Source: Takifugu bimaculatus
Lineage: Eukaryota; Chordata; Actinopteri; Tetraodontiformes; Tetraodontidae
NCBI GenBank assembly: GCA_004026145.2
Contig: CP034983.1
Location: forward strand, 10,742,658 to 10,806,657
Direction of reading: 5' to 3'
DNA: 64,000 bases
The notes beneath the pieces are model-generated. The model worked only from the letters and a program-made list of their open reading frames with translations, searched no databases and had not been told where the DNA came from. The translations under genes were made by a program, and so were the position numbers. Numbering within the stretch: the first letter of the stretch is position 1; each line of letters opens with the position of its first letter. Below are positions 25,101 to 33,032 of this stretch, one piece after another.

Positions 25101-28100
25101 ACTTAATGTCGGAGCGACGCCGCGGAGAGATGTGAGAGGAAGTGAGCTTTGGCCTTAAATGTGTGCGCTAATATTGTTATTCCCCGGGGGGGGGGGGCAG
25201 GGGACGCGGGATAGCTCACGCGCTTTAGGAATGGTGGCGGTGCTGGGAAAAGGTTAAAATCCTAACAGGCTGGTAAGGTGACGACGGTCACATTATGTAA
25301 AGGATGCTAATTAGCTCAGATTTGTTAGCCTAAAGGCCAAATTAGGCCGATTTCTCTTATTTCATTGATTCTGTAGCAGCTTGTCGTCTTGAGTGGTGCG
25401 AATCTTGACTGCTGCGCTGCTGTTTAACGCGACTTTCCAGTGTTCTCTGGGCAGGCACGACTGTTGTCACCATCACTGCGAGCGACGCCGACGATCAGAC
25501 GTACGGGAACAGCGCCAAGCTGGTCTACAGCATTCTGCAGGGACAGCCCTACTTCTCCGTGGACTCTGAAAACGGTGAGCCCAATTTGACAGGAACGACG
25601 CATCTTTTCCCTCCGGAACGACGTCGCTACAAAAGGAAGTATTGAAGCGTACAGGAATAGGGCAGCAGAAACGCTGCATTCAAGGGCAACACAAACCCAG
25701 TAAGAATCTAGTTCAGGGCGTGTGTCGCGGGACAACAAATGAAACTCCCAGATACTCCCAGCTAACCAGTGCACGAGCAGTCTTCACCCGCGGGTGAACG
25801 CCAGTTGGGCTTGACGTGGAAAGGCCATAATCCCAGCGGACAGCCGGATGTCCAGTTAGCTCGCCCCCTGTTCACAAGGCCCGTCGGCCTATCAAAATGT
25901 CTGTAATCCAGTATTCCTGTCAGATGAACGGACACGTTGCAAGGATAATAATTACATGGTTCAGCGGGCTTGTGCAGGCGCCGCCGCAGCCCTCCGCTCC
26001 GGACCAATCACTCCGAACTCTGCGAGCTGTCAGAGGAAAAAAGAGGCCCTAATGCAGGAGATAGAGCACCAAGTGCTGACTTTAAAGGAAAGAACTGAAA
26101 TTAAAGGCGGGAAAGGAACAAAAATGAGCTTCAAAAGTGTCAGGGGGAGGACCTGAGGGCCTTTCAGCTAAGATTTCAGGCAGCTGAAGGCAGCTCTTCC
26201 AGCGCGCTCCCACCTTTGCACGTGTGTTTTCCTGCTGTTTACGTGTGCAAACTGGCATTTTGCATGTTTTTCCTTCCAAAACATGTGTTCACATTTCACG
26301 TGCTTCTTGCCGTTTTGCCTTTTTTCTCAATTTAAAAAATAACTTTCCACAAATCACGAGGAGCCGGTGTGCGTCAGAGCTGGGGGGGTGAAATGAAAGA
26401 AACCTTAGCCGTTGTCCACGTTAGCATTTGTACCGCCGTTTCAGAGCCACAGACTCCGCCCATTTAGGCGGCAGCCATCTTATTTGCTGTTTTTCATAGA
26501 GAACAAAAACAAGGACAGCAGGATTTAACAACCAGGGGAGATGAATGCGCCCCCACAGCAGGGAGGGCCCTTAAGGTTGCAGTTTCATTTAGACATCAGA
26601 TATCATTTTCCTTGAAGTACTACAAAAGGAGATAAATCCAAGTGAGGGGCAGCGTGGTCCCTCTGAATTCCATATAAAACAGAGCTATGTATGTTTCGGA
26701 TTCACAGAGGAAACAAAAATGTCCCCACAAGCCAAAAACAACCAAGATGATTTGCTTTTTACAGCTGTTGTAAGTGGATCGGTCCTGGTCTTTCAGGTAC
26801 CATTAAGACGGCGCTGCCCGGCATGGACCGGGAGGTCAAGGAACACTACCAGGTGGTGATCCAGGCCAAAGACATGGCAGGACAGATGGGGGGGCTTTCC
26901 GGGACCACCACGGTCAGCATCACCCTCTCCGATGTGAACGACAGCCCGCCGCGGTTTGCAAACCGTAAGAGGTTTTGTTGTTTCCTCCATTTTATCGCAA
27001 GCAATCAGAAGCCGTCTCTTTCGCGTCGGGAAAAAGTCATTTCCGGTTTTTTTTCAGATTCCTTTCGCGTAACCACGCCCGAGTCCACCGAGGTGGGCGG
27101 GGCCATCGGGCGAATCAAGGCCGACGACCCCGACGTGGGACGCAACGCTGAGATGGAATACAGCATCGTGGGCGGGCACGACATATTCAACATCGTCACC
27201 GACCAGAAGACGCAGGAAGGAGTCATCGTCATCAAAAAGGTGCAGTTTGTGGACGCACCAACACACTCGTCCCATTATTCTGTCCCACCATTGTGTTGAA
27301 ATTCAGTGTAAAACTGGAATAAAATGTGATTCATTCAATCAAGGTTTGGCTCTTGTCACTCCATGTTTGAGTTCAAAGCGTGACTTATCTCTATTTACTT
27401 GAGCAGAACGACGGACTGGGAGCTGCTTCGGTCCTCTGATAAGCTTTAATGGTTTAGCAGAGACATATGCCAGAATCATTCTTGAACCACAGTTTATTAT
27501 CAGATAGTCAGAGTCCACAAAAATGAAAATATGAAGCAACCTTTGGCTCTGAAGCTTCTTTTAGTCCCCCTAAGGATTTGCAGGATCGATACTTTTCACA
27601 TGGATTTGTAACGTGGAATTGCCTAAATTGGAGGCTCCATCGGAAAATTAGAGGTTGTTTTGTGTGAAGATGCCACCTGAGAGGAGACTCGATGCGTTTC
27701 TGTCTGCAGGTGCTGGATTATGAAACCAAAAAGGACTACGAGTTCCGCGTGGAGGTGAGAAACACCTACCTCGACGCCCGGTTCATCCACGGTCTGCAGT
27801 TCAAAGATTACGCCACCGTCAGGGTGACGGTGGAGGACGTGGACGAGCCGCCCGTCTTCACCAGGAACCCCTACGTCATCGAGGTGCACGAGGACACGGC
27901 CGCCGGCAGCTTCGTCGGCGTGGTGTCGGCCAGGGACCTGGACGCCGACAGGAAAGCAGTCAAGTAAGCTGGGAAGCTGCGGCCAGTTACCGGGCAACTC
28001 ACCACCAACTCATCAACCAAATCTAGTCAATTGGAATAAATCAGTGACCTCGTCAGCGGCCTAATGAGGAAGCAGAGCAGCTGTGAATAATTACACCAGG

Positions 28101-31100
28101 ATAAATCGATAACACAAGCAACACACGGCGGGAAGTAAAAGACTCCGCCGTCTGAGCTGGAGTGTAGAAATTTGCCCGTGTGGCAGCTGCGATCCATCAG
28201 TGCCGCCATGTGCCGGCGTGGAAAAAGGGAGGAAGAAAGAGACGTGATTCATAGTTTCCCCCCCAGGTCCGTTCCCAGCGGAGGCTGGAGACAGTCGTCT
28301 GAAGTGAGCAGACACGGTTTGTTTTCAGAATTAGGCGAGCCCTCTGCCGCTCCGCAAAGTCAAAGAGGCAAATTCGCCGCCCGCCGCCGCCCCCATATGG
28401 CCGCTGCCCGACGCTGTCAGGCCACTCCTGGCTCACGGGCGCGCGCTGCATATTCAAACGCCTGTTTCCAGTTTATGTGGACATATGAAAGGTGATAAAT
28501 GAAATAACGTCTTCCTTTCAGATACTCAATCGACCGGCACACGGATCTGGAGAGGCTGTTCAACATCGACTCCACCAACGGCACCATCACCACGCTGAAG
28601 GCCCTGGACAGGGAGATGTCCAAGTGGCACAACATCTCCGTGGTGGCCACCGAAATAAGTAATGGCTCCTTTACCAACGCCGCGCGCTTTTCTCGGCTCC
28701 GCCTCACGCTGCCTTTTTACCCCGCCCACTTCAGATAACCCGGGCCAGACCACTCGAGTGCCCGTGTTCATCAAAGTGTTGGACGTCAACGACAACGCGC
28801 CAGAGTTCGCCACGTCCTACGACACCTTCGTCTGCGAGAATGTCAAAGCTGGGCAGGTACGTTGGAGACCGGGACGTCATCAGAACCCACAACCGGTCCT
28901 TGACCTTATATATCTGCTAGCAAGGCCATCAACACCACTGAGTGCATTCAGGATTCGCCTTGAGCCACCTTCTGTTTCTATAGTAACGCTCCGGCTGTTA
29001 GCCACTGGTGACATCAGAGATTCTCAAGCCCGTGTTAATTGACGGAGCGTCGCCGCGATGGTATAAACAGCCCATTAGCTATGCTCAGTACCATGACACC
29101 CCCGATGCTAATCAGAGGGTTCTGCCCGTCGAATGCATCGCCACGTTATCGGGTATTGATGATTCGTCAGGCCCTTCTCCGTCTCATCCATATGCAAGAG
29201 GCGCCGTTCGGTGTCAGCGACAGGAACACGTGCGCTGGCTTCACGCCGCTGCAGCGTACACGGGAAAACATCGCAAAATTAAGATGGGCGGAGCCTCCTG
29301 GCCAGTCTTTTAGGATTCCCAGACGGGGAGAATTCGCAGTCGCGAGCGCCGTTGACCTTGAGCAACGACGCACATTTCTTCTGAGGAAACGGCGGTCTGC
29401 GATCACCTGGGGTGACGACGCATTAAACGCGCACGTAGAGGGAACATTCGGGTATTAGCAAGAGCGATTTGGCATTAATCAGTTAGGAGCGTGAAGGAAG
29501 GCGAGGACGACGTGAGGTAGAGCGGCTGACATTTAATAACCTTCAGTCAAAGTCAGACTCCCGTCTTCAGGGGATTCGGCAGACAGGAAATGATATTTAT
29601 GTGCATAATCACCAGAATATACTGTGTGGGGACAGACGGGAACCTGGCTGGGATGGAGACGGGGATGCTCCCGCCTCCTCCCGAGCACATGCAGCTGGAA
29701 TAGTGAGGGTTGCTCTTCTTCCCCGTGCAGCTGATTCAGACAATAAGCGCCGTGGACACGGACGAACCTCAGGTGGGACACAAGTTCGTCTTTACCATCA
29801 GTCCCACCAACCCCAACTTCACGGTCGTTGACAGGGAAGGTAAGACCCGCACGCCCGTCCGTCGGGAGTCTCCGACTTTTCATCCACTTCCCGCCCCTTT
29901 TCCGGCTTTTTCCCTCCTCAGACAACACGGCCAACATCCTGACGCGGAGGGGCGGGTTCAGCCGCCGGGAGATGAGCATGTACTTCCTGCCCGTGGTGAT
30001 CTCGGACAACGACTACCCCATTCAGAGCAGCACCAGCACGCTTGTGGTGCGCGTCTGCGCCTGCGACAGCCGCGGGAACATGCAGTCGTGCAGCCCCGAG
30101 GTTCTTCCCTTCTCTGAAGGCCTCACGACGGGAGCGCTGGTGGCCATTCTGCTCTGTGTCATCATCCTCCTCAGTAAGTAGTCAGACACCATATCGCCTC
30201 TAACGGAGCTCGGCTGTAGCTAGCATGATCCGTGTCCGCGGCTACTGGTGCTAGCAACAACGTCAGCTGCTTTTTTTTCCACGCCGACCCAGGAGGCGAC
30301 CTCAGAACCCCTCCAACGAAAGCACGAGTGCTGGTATTCAGCAGAAGCCGTTGTTGTGGAACACTGCTGTGATCCTTACTTGAAATGGACCGGACCACTT
30401 GTCCTTTTCCAGTGGAAGTGTTTTTGATGTCACGGCCACAAAAACAGGGTGAGCCGAACGCTCTTAGCCCGACTCTCGAGCGAACACGGCGGACGCGTGT
30501 GGATGATCCGTGTCCACGCGGGCGGACGCTGATTTTAGGTGAAACACATAAACAAACAGATGCACTTTACGGCGCTGCTGCGTGTGCGTAGACCGGGTCG
30601 CTCCACGTCCTAAAGCACCACTTCAGCCCTTCTAATGCACTGAGTAAAAGCCCAGAGGTCAGAGCCGAGGCCGCGTCCGTCTTTGGAGCCGTTTAAAGGC
30701 AGATACGCGGCGCTCGTGATCAAGGACATACATACGAGTAATGGTTTTAACTTTCATTGAACCTCTGTGTTCCTGGTGCAGACGGGTGTTTGGACTCACT
30801 GGGGAATCAGTGTAATGCAATTTAAAAGCAGGGTAGATCAATAGAAATGTCCTCCAGGACGCCCCCCCCCCCGGCCCATGTGGCGAGCGTGAACCCAGTT
30901 CCTCGGCCCGTCACAGGCTGGTTAGCTACTCGGGTTTGCCATTTGATCCACGCCCTGAATTAGCTCGGAGCAGCTTTTAATTCCATCTGCTCGTCTCAAC
31001 TCTAACGATCCCCGTTTCTTCCCAATCCCGCGTCAGCCAGGCCGCGGATTTCAAGAGTACTGAAGGTTAAACTCCGCTCCCTCCTCTTGAGCAAAATATC

Positions 31101-32302
31101 ATGACATCTGCTCATTATCTGACGCTTTTCGCACTTCAGCCCCCCTGACAGACTGTCTCATTCACCTCCGTTTGACTCCGACAGGCGGGCGCTGAGCCGG
31201 AACAGCTCGGCCTATCTGCTCTTCTTCATCACAGCTCCGCCGAGCCGTCGACGCGGCGGCGGCGGCGGCGGTCAGTCACAAACGTCCGTCAGGATTCGCT
31301 CCGAGCCCTCGCCCACACCCCCGCGGTCGAGTCACATTGAAGGCTTTGTAATTAACACCCAGGCGGGAGCCAGGTAGGCGACGCGGGTTCCTGCTGCTGC
31401 GACAGGGAGAGAACAGAAGCGGGAGTTTGGTTCGCCCTAAATGGAAGATCGCTTCCCGTTTTGCTGGGGGAATCGCGGGAGTTGCTGGAATTGCCGCAGT
31501 GCTGGAAACCCGCTCCGTCTGCGATCTCTGATCATCTGTAGCTGCTAAAGGAAGGGAAGGGAAGGGAAGGGAAGCAGGAGGGAGAAGATGGCTCTCCAGC
31601 TACTGAGCGCTCCACCAAGTGAATGTGCCATTTTTGAGTGAATCTTTAATAAAAGGAGGTGAACGCCCGGGGCGGTTTGAGGGGGTTCGTTCACGGGTTG
31701 CAAATGTGCTTCCCCTCACGCTTTTGCTTCCCAGCACTCTTTAATGCCTGACACATGTAAGGAGTCACTCAGCTCTCTCTCCCTCTGCTCTCCCCCCTGT
31801 TTTCGCTACAGTGATCGTGGTTCTGTTTGCTGCCCTGAGGAGGCAGAGGAAGAAGGAGCCTCTGATCATCTCCAAAGAGGATGTCAGAGACAACGTTGTC
31901 AGCTACAACGATGAAGGGGGCGGAGAGGAGGACACTCAGGCCTTTGATATCGGCACGCTGCGCAATCCAGAGGTGATGGATGCTAACAAGCTGCGCAGGG
32001 ACATCATTCCTGAAATGCTCTTTCCGTTTCGGAGGACGTCACCTATAAAGGATAACACGGATGTCAGGGACTTCATAAACGGGAGGCTGCAGGAGAATGA
32101 TTCCGACCCCACGGCGCCGCCCTACGACTCCCTGGCCACGTATGCTTACGAGGGCAACGGGTCGCTGGCAGAGTCCCTCAGCTCGCTGGAGTCTGCCGCC
32201 ACTGAGGGGGACCACGATTACGATTACCTCAGCCACTGGGGACCGCAGTTCAAAAAGCTGGCAGAGATGTACATAGGAAAGAGTCCTGAGAGAGAGACCT
32301 AG
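18898..32302 (+). CDS. cdh6: Type II classical cadherin, probably cadherin-6 (K-cadherin); 11 coding exons, 778 aa
   Basis: This is a single-pass adhesion receptor that binds cadherins on the neighbouring cell in a calcium-dependent way and links to actin through p120 and beta/alpha-catenin. Coding exons: 18898-19104, 24187-24481, 25455-25574, 26797-26964, 27058-27239, 27710-27963, 28522-28658, 28735-28856, 29731-29839, 29922-30173, 31812-32302. All are GT-AG, phases join exactly, and the sum is 2337 nt. Protein: signal peptide 1-20, prodomain to RSKR (43-46), five cadherin domains (about 47-600), TM about 603-624, cytoplasmic tail 625-778. Trp48 and Trp50 (mature Trp2/Trp4) and the absence of HAV mark type II. 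The closest match I recall is CDH6: PEMSDVG, GQMGGLSGTTTV, VISDNDYP, RVCACD and the RRQRKKEPLIISKED tail. CDH9 and CDH10 share much of the tail and remain possible. Human CDH6 has 790 residues. Confidence 0.93.
19115..19167. repeat. (CA)26 microsatellite beside the exon 2 donor
   Basis: 53 bp of uninterrupted CA start ten bases after the exon 2 GT donor. In RNA, CA repeats are known binding sites for hnRNP L and can promote or repress use of a nearby 5' splice site. Confidence 0.95.
19504..19517 (-). promoter_or_regulatory. CTCF-type motif, reverse
   Basis: The minus strand reads CCAGCAGGGGGCAG, matching CCASYAGRKGGCRS at every position. It lies 400 bp into intron 2, downstream of the promoter, and faces the forward motif at 11526. 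Confidence 0.55.
20716..20735. repeat. Poly-G tract (20 bp)
   Basis: Twenty consecutive G on the sense strand of intron 2. Long G runs can form quadruplexes and often vary in length between assemblies. Confidence 0.9.
20791..20808. promoter_or_regulatory. Inverted TCF/LEF-like element
   Basis: CCATCAA and TTGATGG form perfect 7-bp inverted arms around AGCC. The left half contains ATCAAAG, the TCF/LEF consensus core. The flanks are repeat-poor. Function is inferred from the motif alone. Confidence 0.3.
20950..21270. promoter_or_regulatory. CpG-dense block inside intron 2
   Basis: CpG dinucleotides are concentrated here, for example in CGCTCGCCGGACCGC and GCGCGCGGCGGCGGCGTG, while the surrounding intron is ordinary. 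It could be a CpG-rich enhancer or an alternative promoter. I see no exon with a convincing donor directly downstream. Confidence 0.3.
21190..22640. promoter_or_regulatory. Candidate conserved non-coding stretch in intron 2
   Basis: About 1.4 kb is almost free of simple repeats. It holds many TAAT and E-box-like cores, an Oct-like CAAAG cluster and the duplicated CAAGGCCTTG element. No open frame looks coding. This is a composition-based guess that needs alignment to other fish. Confidence 0.25.
21834..21878. repeat. Duplicated 15-mer containing palindrome CAAGGCCTTG
   Basis: TGCAAGGCCTTGAAA occurs at 21834-21848 and again at 21864-21878, exactly 30 bp apart. Each copy includes the perfect 10-bp palindrome CAAGGCCTTG. 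The exact phase of about three helical turns would suit binding of a dimeric factor to one face of the DNA. Confidence 0.6.
24187..24481 (+). CDS. cdh6: cdh6 exon 3: most of EC1 and the EC1-EC2 linker
   Basis: 295 nt, residues 70-168, entering in phase 0 and ending with one base of Gly168. It carries the calcium-binding LDRE (109-112) and the linker DINDNAP (144-150). The length fits what I recall for this exon in other type II cadherins. At residues 75-79 the sequence is DKGNG, where mammalian CDH6 carries an RGD. Confidence 0.95.
24482..25454 (+). other. cdh6: Intron 3 (973 bp)
   Basis: Donor GTGAGC, acceptor GGGCAG. Contents are unique DNA plus a G run near 25186. Reading through the donor would add 12 residues after Gly168 and then stop. 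Confidence 0.85.
25455..25574 (+). CDS. cdh6: cdh6 exon 4: first part of EC2
   Basis: 120 nt, residues 168-208, phase 1 on both sides. It encodes the DAD calcium motif (178-180) followed by DQTYGNSA, and the family hallmark YSILQGQPYFSV. Confidence 0.95.
25575..26796 (+). other. cdh6: Intron 4 (1222 bp)
   Basis: Donor GTGAGC, acceptor TTTCAG. Unique sequence without recognisable exon or mobile element. Confidence 0.85.
26797..26964 (+). CDS. cdh6: cdh6 exon 5: second part of EC2 and the EC2-EC3 linker
   Basis: 168 nt, residues 208-264, phase 1 on both sides. It carries MDRE (217-220), the conserved VVIQAKDMAGQMGGLSGTTT block and the linker DVNDSPP (253-259). Family members normally have DVNDNPP, so the Asn that coordinates calcium through its carbonyl/side-chain position is Ser257 here. 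Confidence 0.95.
26965..27057 (+). other. cdh6: Intron 5 (93 bp, in-frame, no stop)
   Basis: A minimal intron with donor GTAAGA and a T-rich acceptor. Its length is a multiple of three and it contains no stop in the coding frame, so its retention would insert 31 residues between EC2 and EC3. Confidence 0.9.
27058..27239 (+). CDS. cdh6: cdh6 exon 6: first part of EC3
   Basis: 182 nt, residues 264-324, entering in phase 1 and leaving in phase 0. It carries DDPD (286-289), RNAEMEYSI and TDQKTQEGVI. It is two codons shorter than the 188 nt I recall for this exon in mammals, the gap falling in the loop VGGHDIF. Confidence 0.95.
27240..27709 (+). other. cdh6: Intron 6 (470 bp)
   Basis: Donor GTGCAG, acceptor CTGCAG. 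Unique AT-leaning sequence, no feature seen. Confidence 0.85.
27710..27963 (+). CDS. cdh6: cdh6 exon 7: end of EC3, start of EC4
   Basis: 254 nt, residues 325-409, phase 0 to phase 2. It carries LDYE (326-329), the EC3-EC4 linker DVDEPP (367-372) and DLD (400-402). DVDEPPVF rather than DxNDN at this linker is normal for type II cadherins. Third-position GC is strikingly high. Confidence 0.95.
27964..28521 (+). other. cdh6: Intron 7 (558 bp)
   Basis: Donor GTAAGC, acceptor TTTCAG. Unique sequence without recognisable features. Confidence 0.85.
28522..28658 (+). CDS. cdh6: cdh6 exon 8: middle of EC4
   Basis: 137 nt, residues 409-455. It encodes YSIDRHTDLERLFNID, LDRE (437-440) and KWHNISVVATE. 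There are two N-glycosylation sequons, Asn428 (NGT) and Asn446 (NIS). The H-N-I-S/T sequon is common across type II cadherins. Confidence 0.95.
28735..28856 (+). CDS. cdh6: cdh6 exon 9: end of EC4 and the EC4-EC5 linker
   Basis: 122 nt, residues 455-495. It carries the linker DVNDNAPEF (471-479) and Cys488, the first of the conserved EC5 cysteines. It is separated from exon 8 by only 76 bp (28659-28734). Confidence 0.95.
28857..29730 (+). other. cdh6: Intron 9 (874 bp)
   Basis: Donor GTACGT, acceptor GTGCAG. Unique sequence; no exon or repeat recognised. Confidence 0.85.
29731..29839 (+). CDS. cdh6: cdh6 exon 10: first part of EC5
   Basis: 109 nt, residues 496-532. It encodes LIQTISAVDTDEP and TNPNFTVVD, with a sequon at Asn524. 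It is three codons shorter than the 118 nt I recall for the orthologous mammalian exon. The missing residues fall before PNFT, where mammals have an Ala-rich loop. Confidence 0.95.
29922..30173 (+). CDS. cdh6: cdh6 exon 11: rest of EC5 and most of the transmembrane helix
   Basis: 252 nt, residues 532-616, following an 82-bp intron (29840-29921). It encodes DNTANILTRRGGF, VVISDNDYP, the three remaining EC5 cysteines (577, 579, 588) and GLTTGALVAILLCVIILL, the start of the membrane helix. If the following donor is not used, translation stops two codons later (Ser-Lys-stop at 30179-30181). Confidence 0.95.
31252..31271. repeat. (CGG)n trinucleotide repeat
   Basis: About six CGG/GGC triplets lie inside a CpG-rich patch of the last intron. 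Confidence 0.8.
31550..31574. repeat. (AAGGG)n purine repeat
   Basis: About five tandem AAGGG units on the sense strand of intron 11, a G-rich pentamer tract. Confidence 0.85.
31812..32302 (+). CDS. cdh6: cdh6 exon 12: end of TM helix and cytoplasmic tail
   Basis: 491 nt including TAG, residues 616-778. After MIVVLFAALRRQRKK the juxtamembrane p120-catenin core YNDEGGGEEDTQAFDI (647-662) is intact. The beta-catenin-binding region spans APPYDSLATYAYEG (717-730), SLSSLES and the terminal block around 752-769. Two positions differ from the family pattern YLSDWGPRF: here it is YLSHWGPQF (His757, Gln761). The tail ends GKSPERET instead of the mammalian Asp/Ser-rich end. Confidence 0.96.
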
Positions 32303-32350
32303 ACTGAGCCCTGATGCTCTCTGCTGTTCCTTTTTTTCTGTCTGTTTCTC

Positions 32351-32472
32351 TAGCTAGCTAGCCAGGCAGTTGTTTGTCTAGTTAGTTAGCTAGCCAGCTA
32401 GTCGATTGTCTGTTTGCCTATCTATCAAGCTATCTCTTTTCCGTCTAGTTTGCTAGCTTGCTAGTTGACTAG
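32351..32472. repeat. CTAG/GTTAG-rich degenerate repeat in the 3' UTR
   Basis: CTAGCTAGCTAG, CTAGTTAGTTAGCTAG and several more CTAG tetramers lie within about 120 bp. It looks like a decayed tetranucleotide microsatellite. In RNA these self-complementary units could form small hairpins. Confidence 0.6.
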
Positions 32473-33026
32473 TGGCCTATTTAATTCTCTAACGTGCGCG
32501 CCACAAACATTCGAGCTAAAGTTTCCTTCCGTGGATGCCGAGCGGCGGCGTAATCCTCGACAGCGTGGGGGCGGAGCATAATTCTTAAAGTTTTGATGTT
32601 TTTTGGTCATAATCAGTAAAGATGCCTTTGAATCTTAGGGTTTTGTTTTTTTTTGTGAACAAACATGTGAACAATGTGTTTTGTAAGTGACTTGAGCGAT
32701 AGTAGTATTGTACACGGCACTGGATCGGGGCGGGGCAGGAATGGAGCCGAGTGGTTTTTCCAGCCACCTCCATTAAATACTGTAACTGTACAAACCGTTT
32801 TTAAATAATGGACATCATATATACTATTTGCTATATTTGTTTGACGAGCAATGTTCATGTGAGTGGTTGGTGCAGTTAATTTGTCAAACTGTGAACTCAT
32901 TTCATCATATAGGTGTAATATGTTATGGAAAGTGTATGTTGTAGGAAAACTGTCATACACTGAGTTCATGCTGTTTGAATGCTGAGTCATATTGTTTTAT
33001 ATTTATATTTTTATACTTATTTTCTT

Positions 33027-33032
33027 AATAAA
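33027..33032 (+). terminator. cdh6: Polyadenylation signal AATAAA
   Basis: A canonical hexamer about 725 nt after the stop codon, followed within 30 nt by a GT-rich stretch (GTGAGCCGGTCCGTGG), as expected for a cleavage site. Confidence 0.75.

Larger units (their letters stand above)
30174..31811 (+). other. cdh6: Intron 11 (1638 bp)
   Basis: Donor GTAAGT, acceptor CTACAG. It includes a C run near 30864, a CGG-repeat-bearing CpG-rich patch (31180-31330) and an AAGGG purine repeat (31550-31574). No coding exon is recognised. Confidence 0.85.

Noticed and set aside
29710..30117. 135-codon frame covering exons 10 and 11
   Set aside because: It reads through the 82-bp intron 10 out of phase. 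Removing the intron restores the cadherin EC5 frame exactly.
18898..32302. Classical type I cadherin (cdh1/cdh2-like) or protocadherin
   Set aside because: No HAV tripeptide, two N-terminal tryptophans instead of one, type II-specific blocks such as YSILQGQPYF, and many small EC exons instead of one large one.
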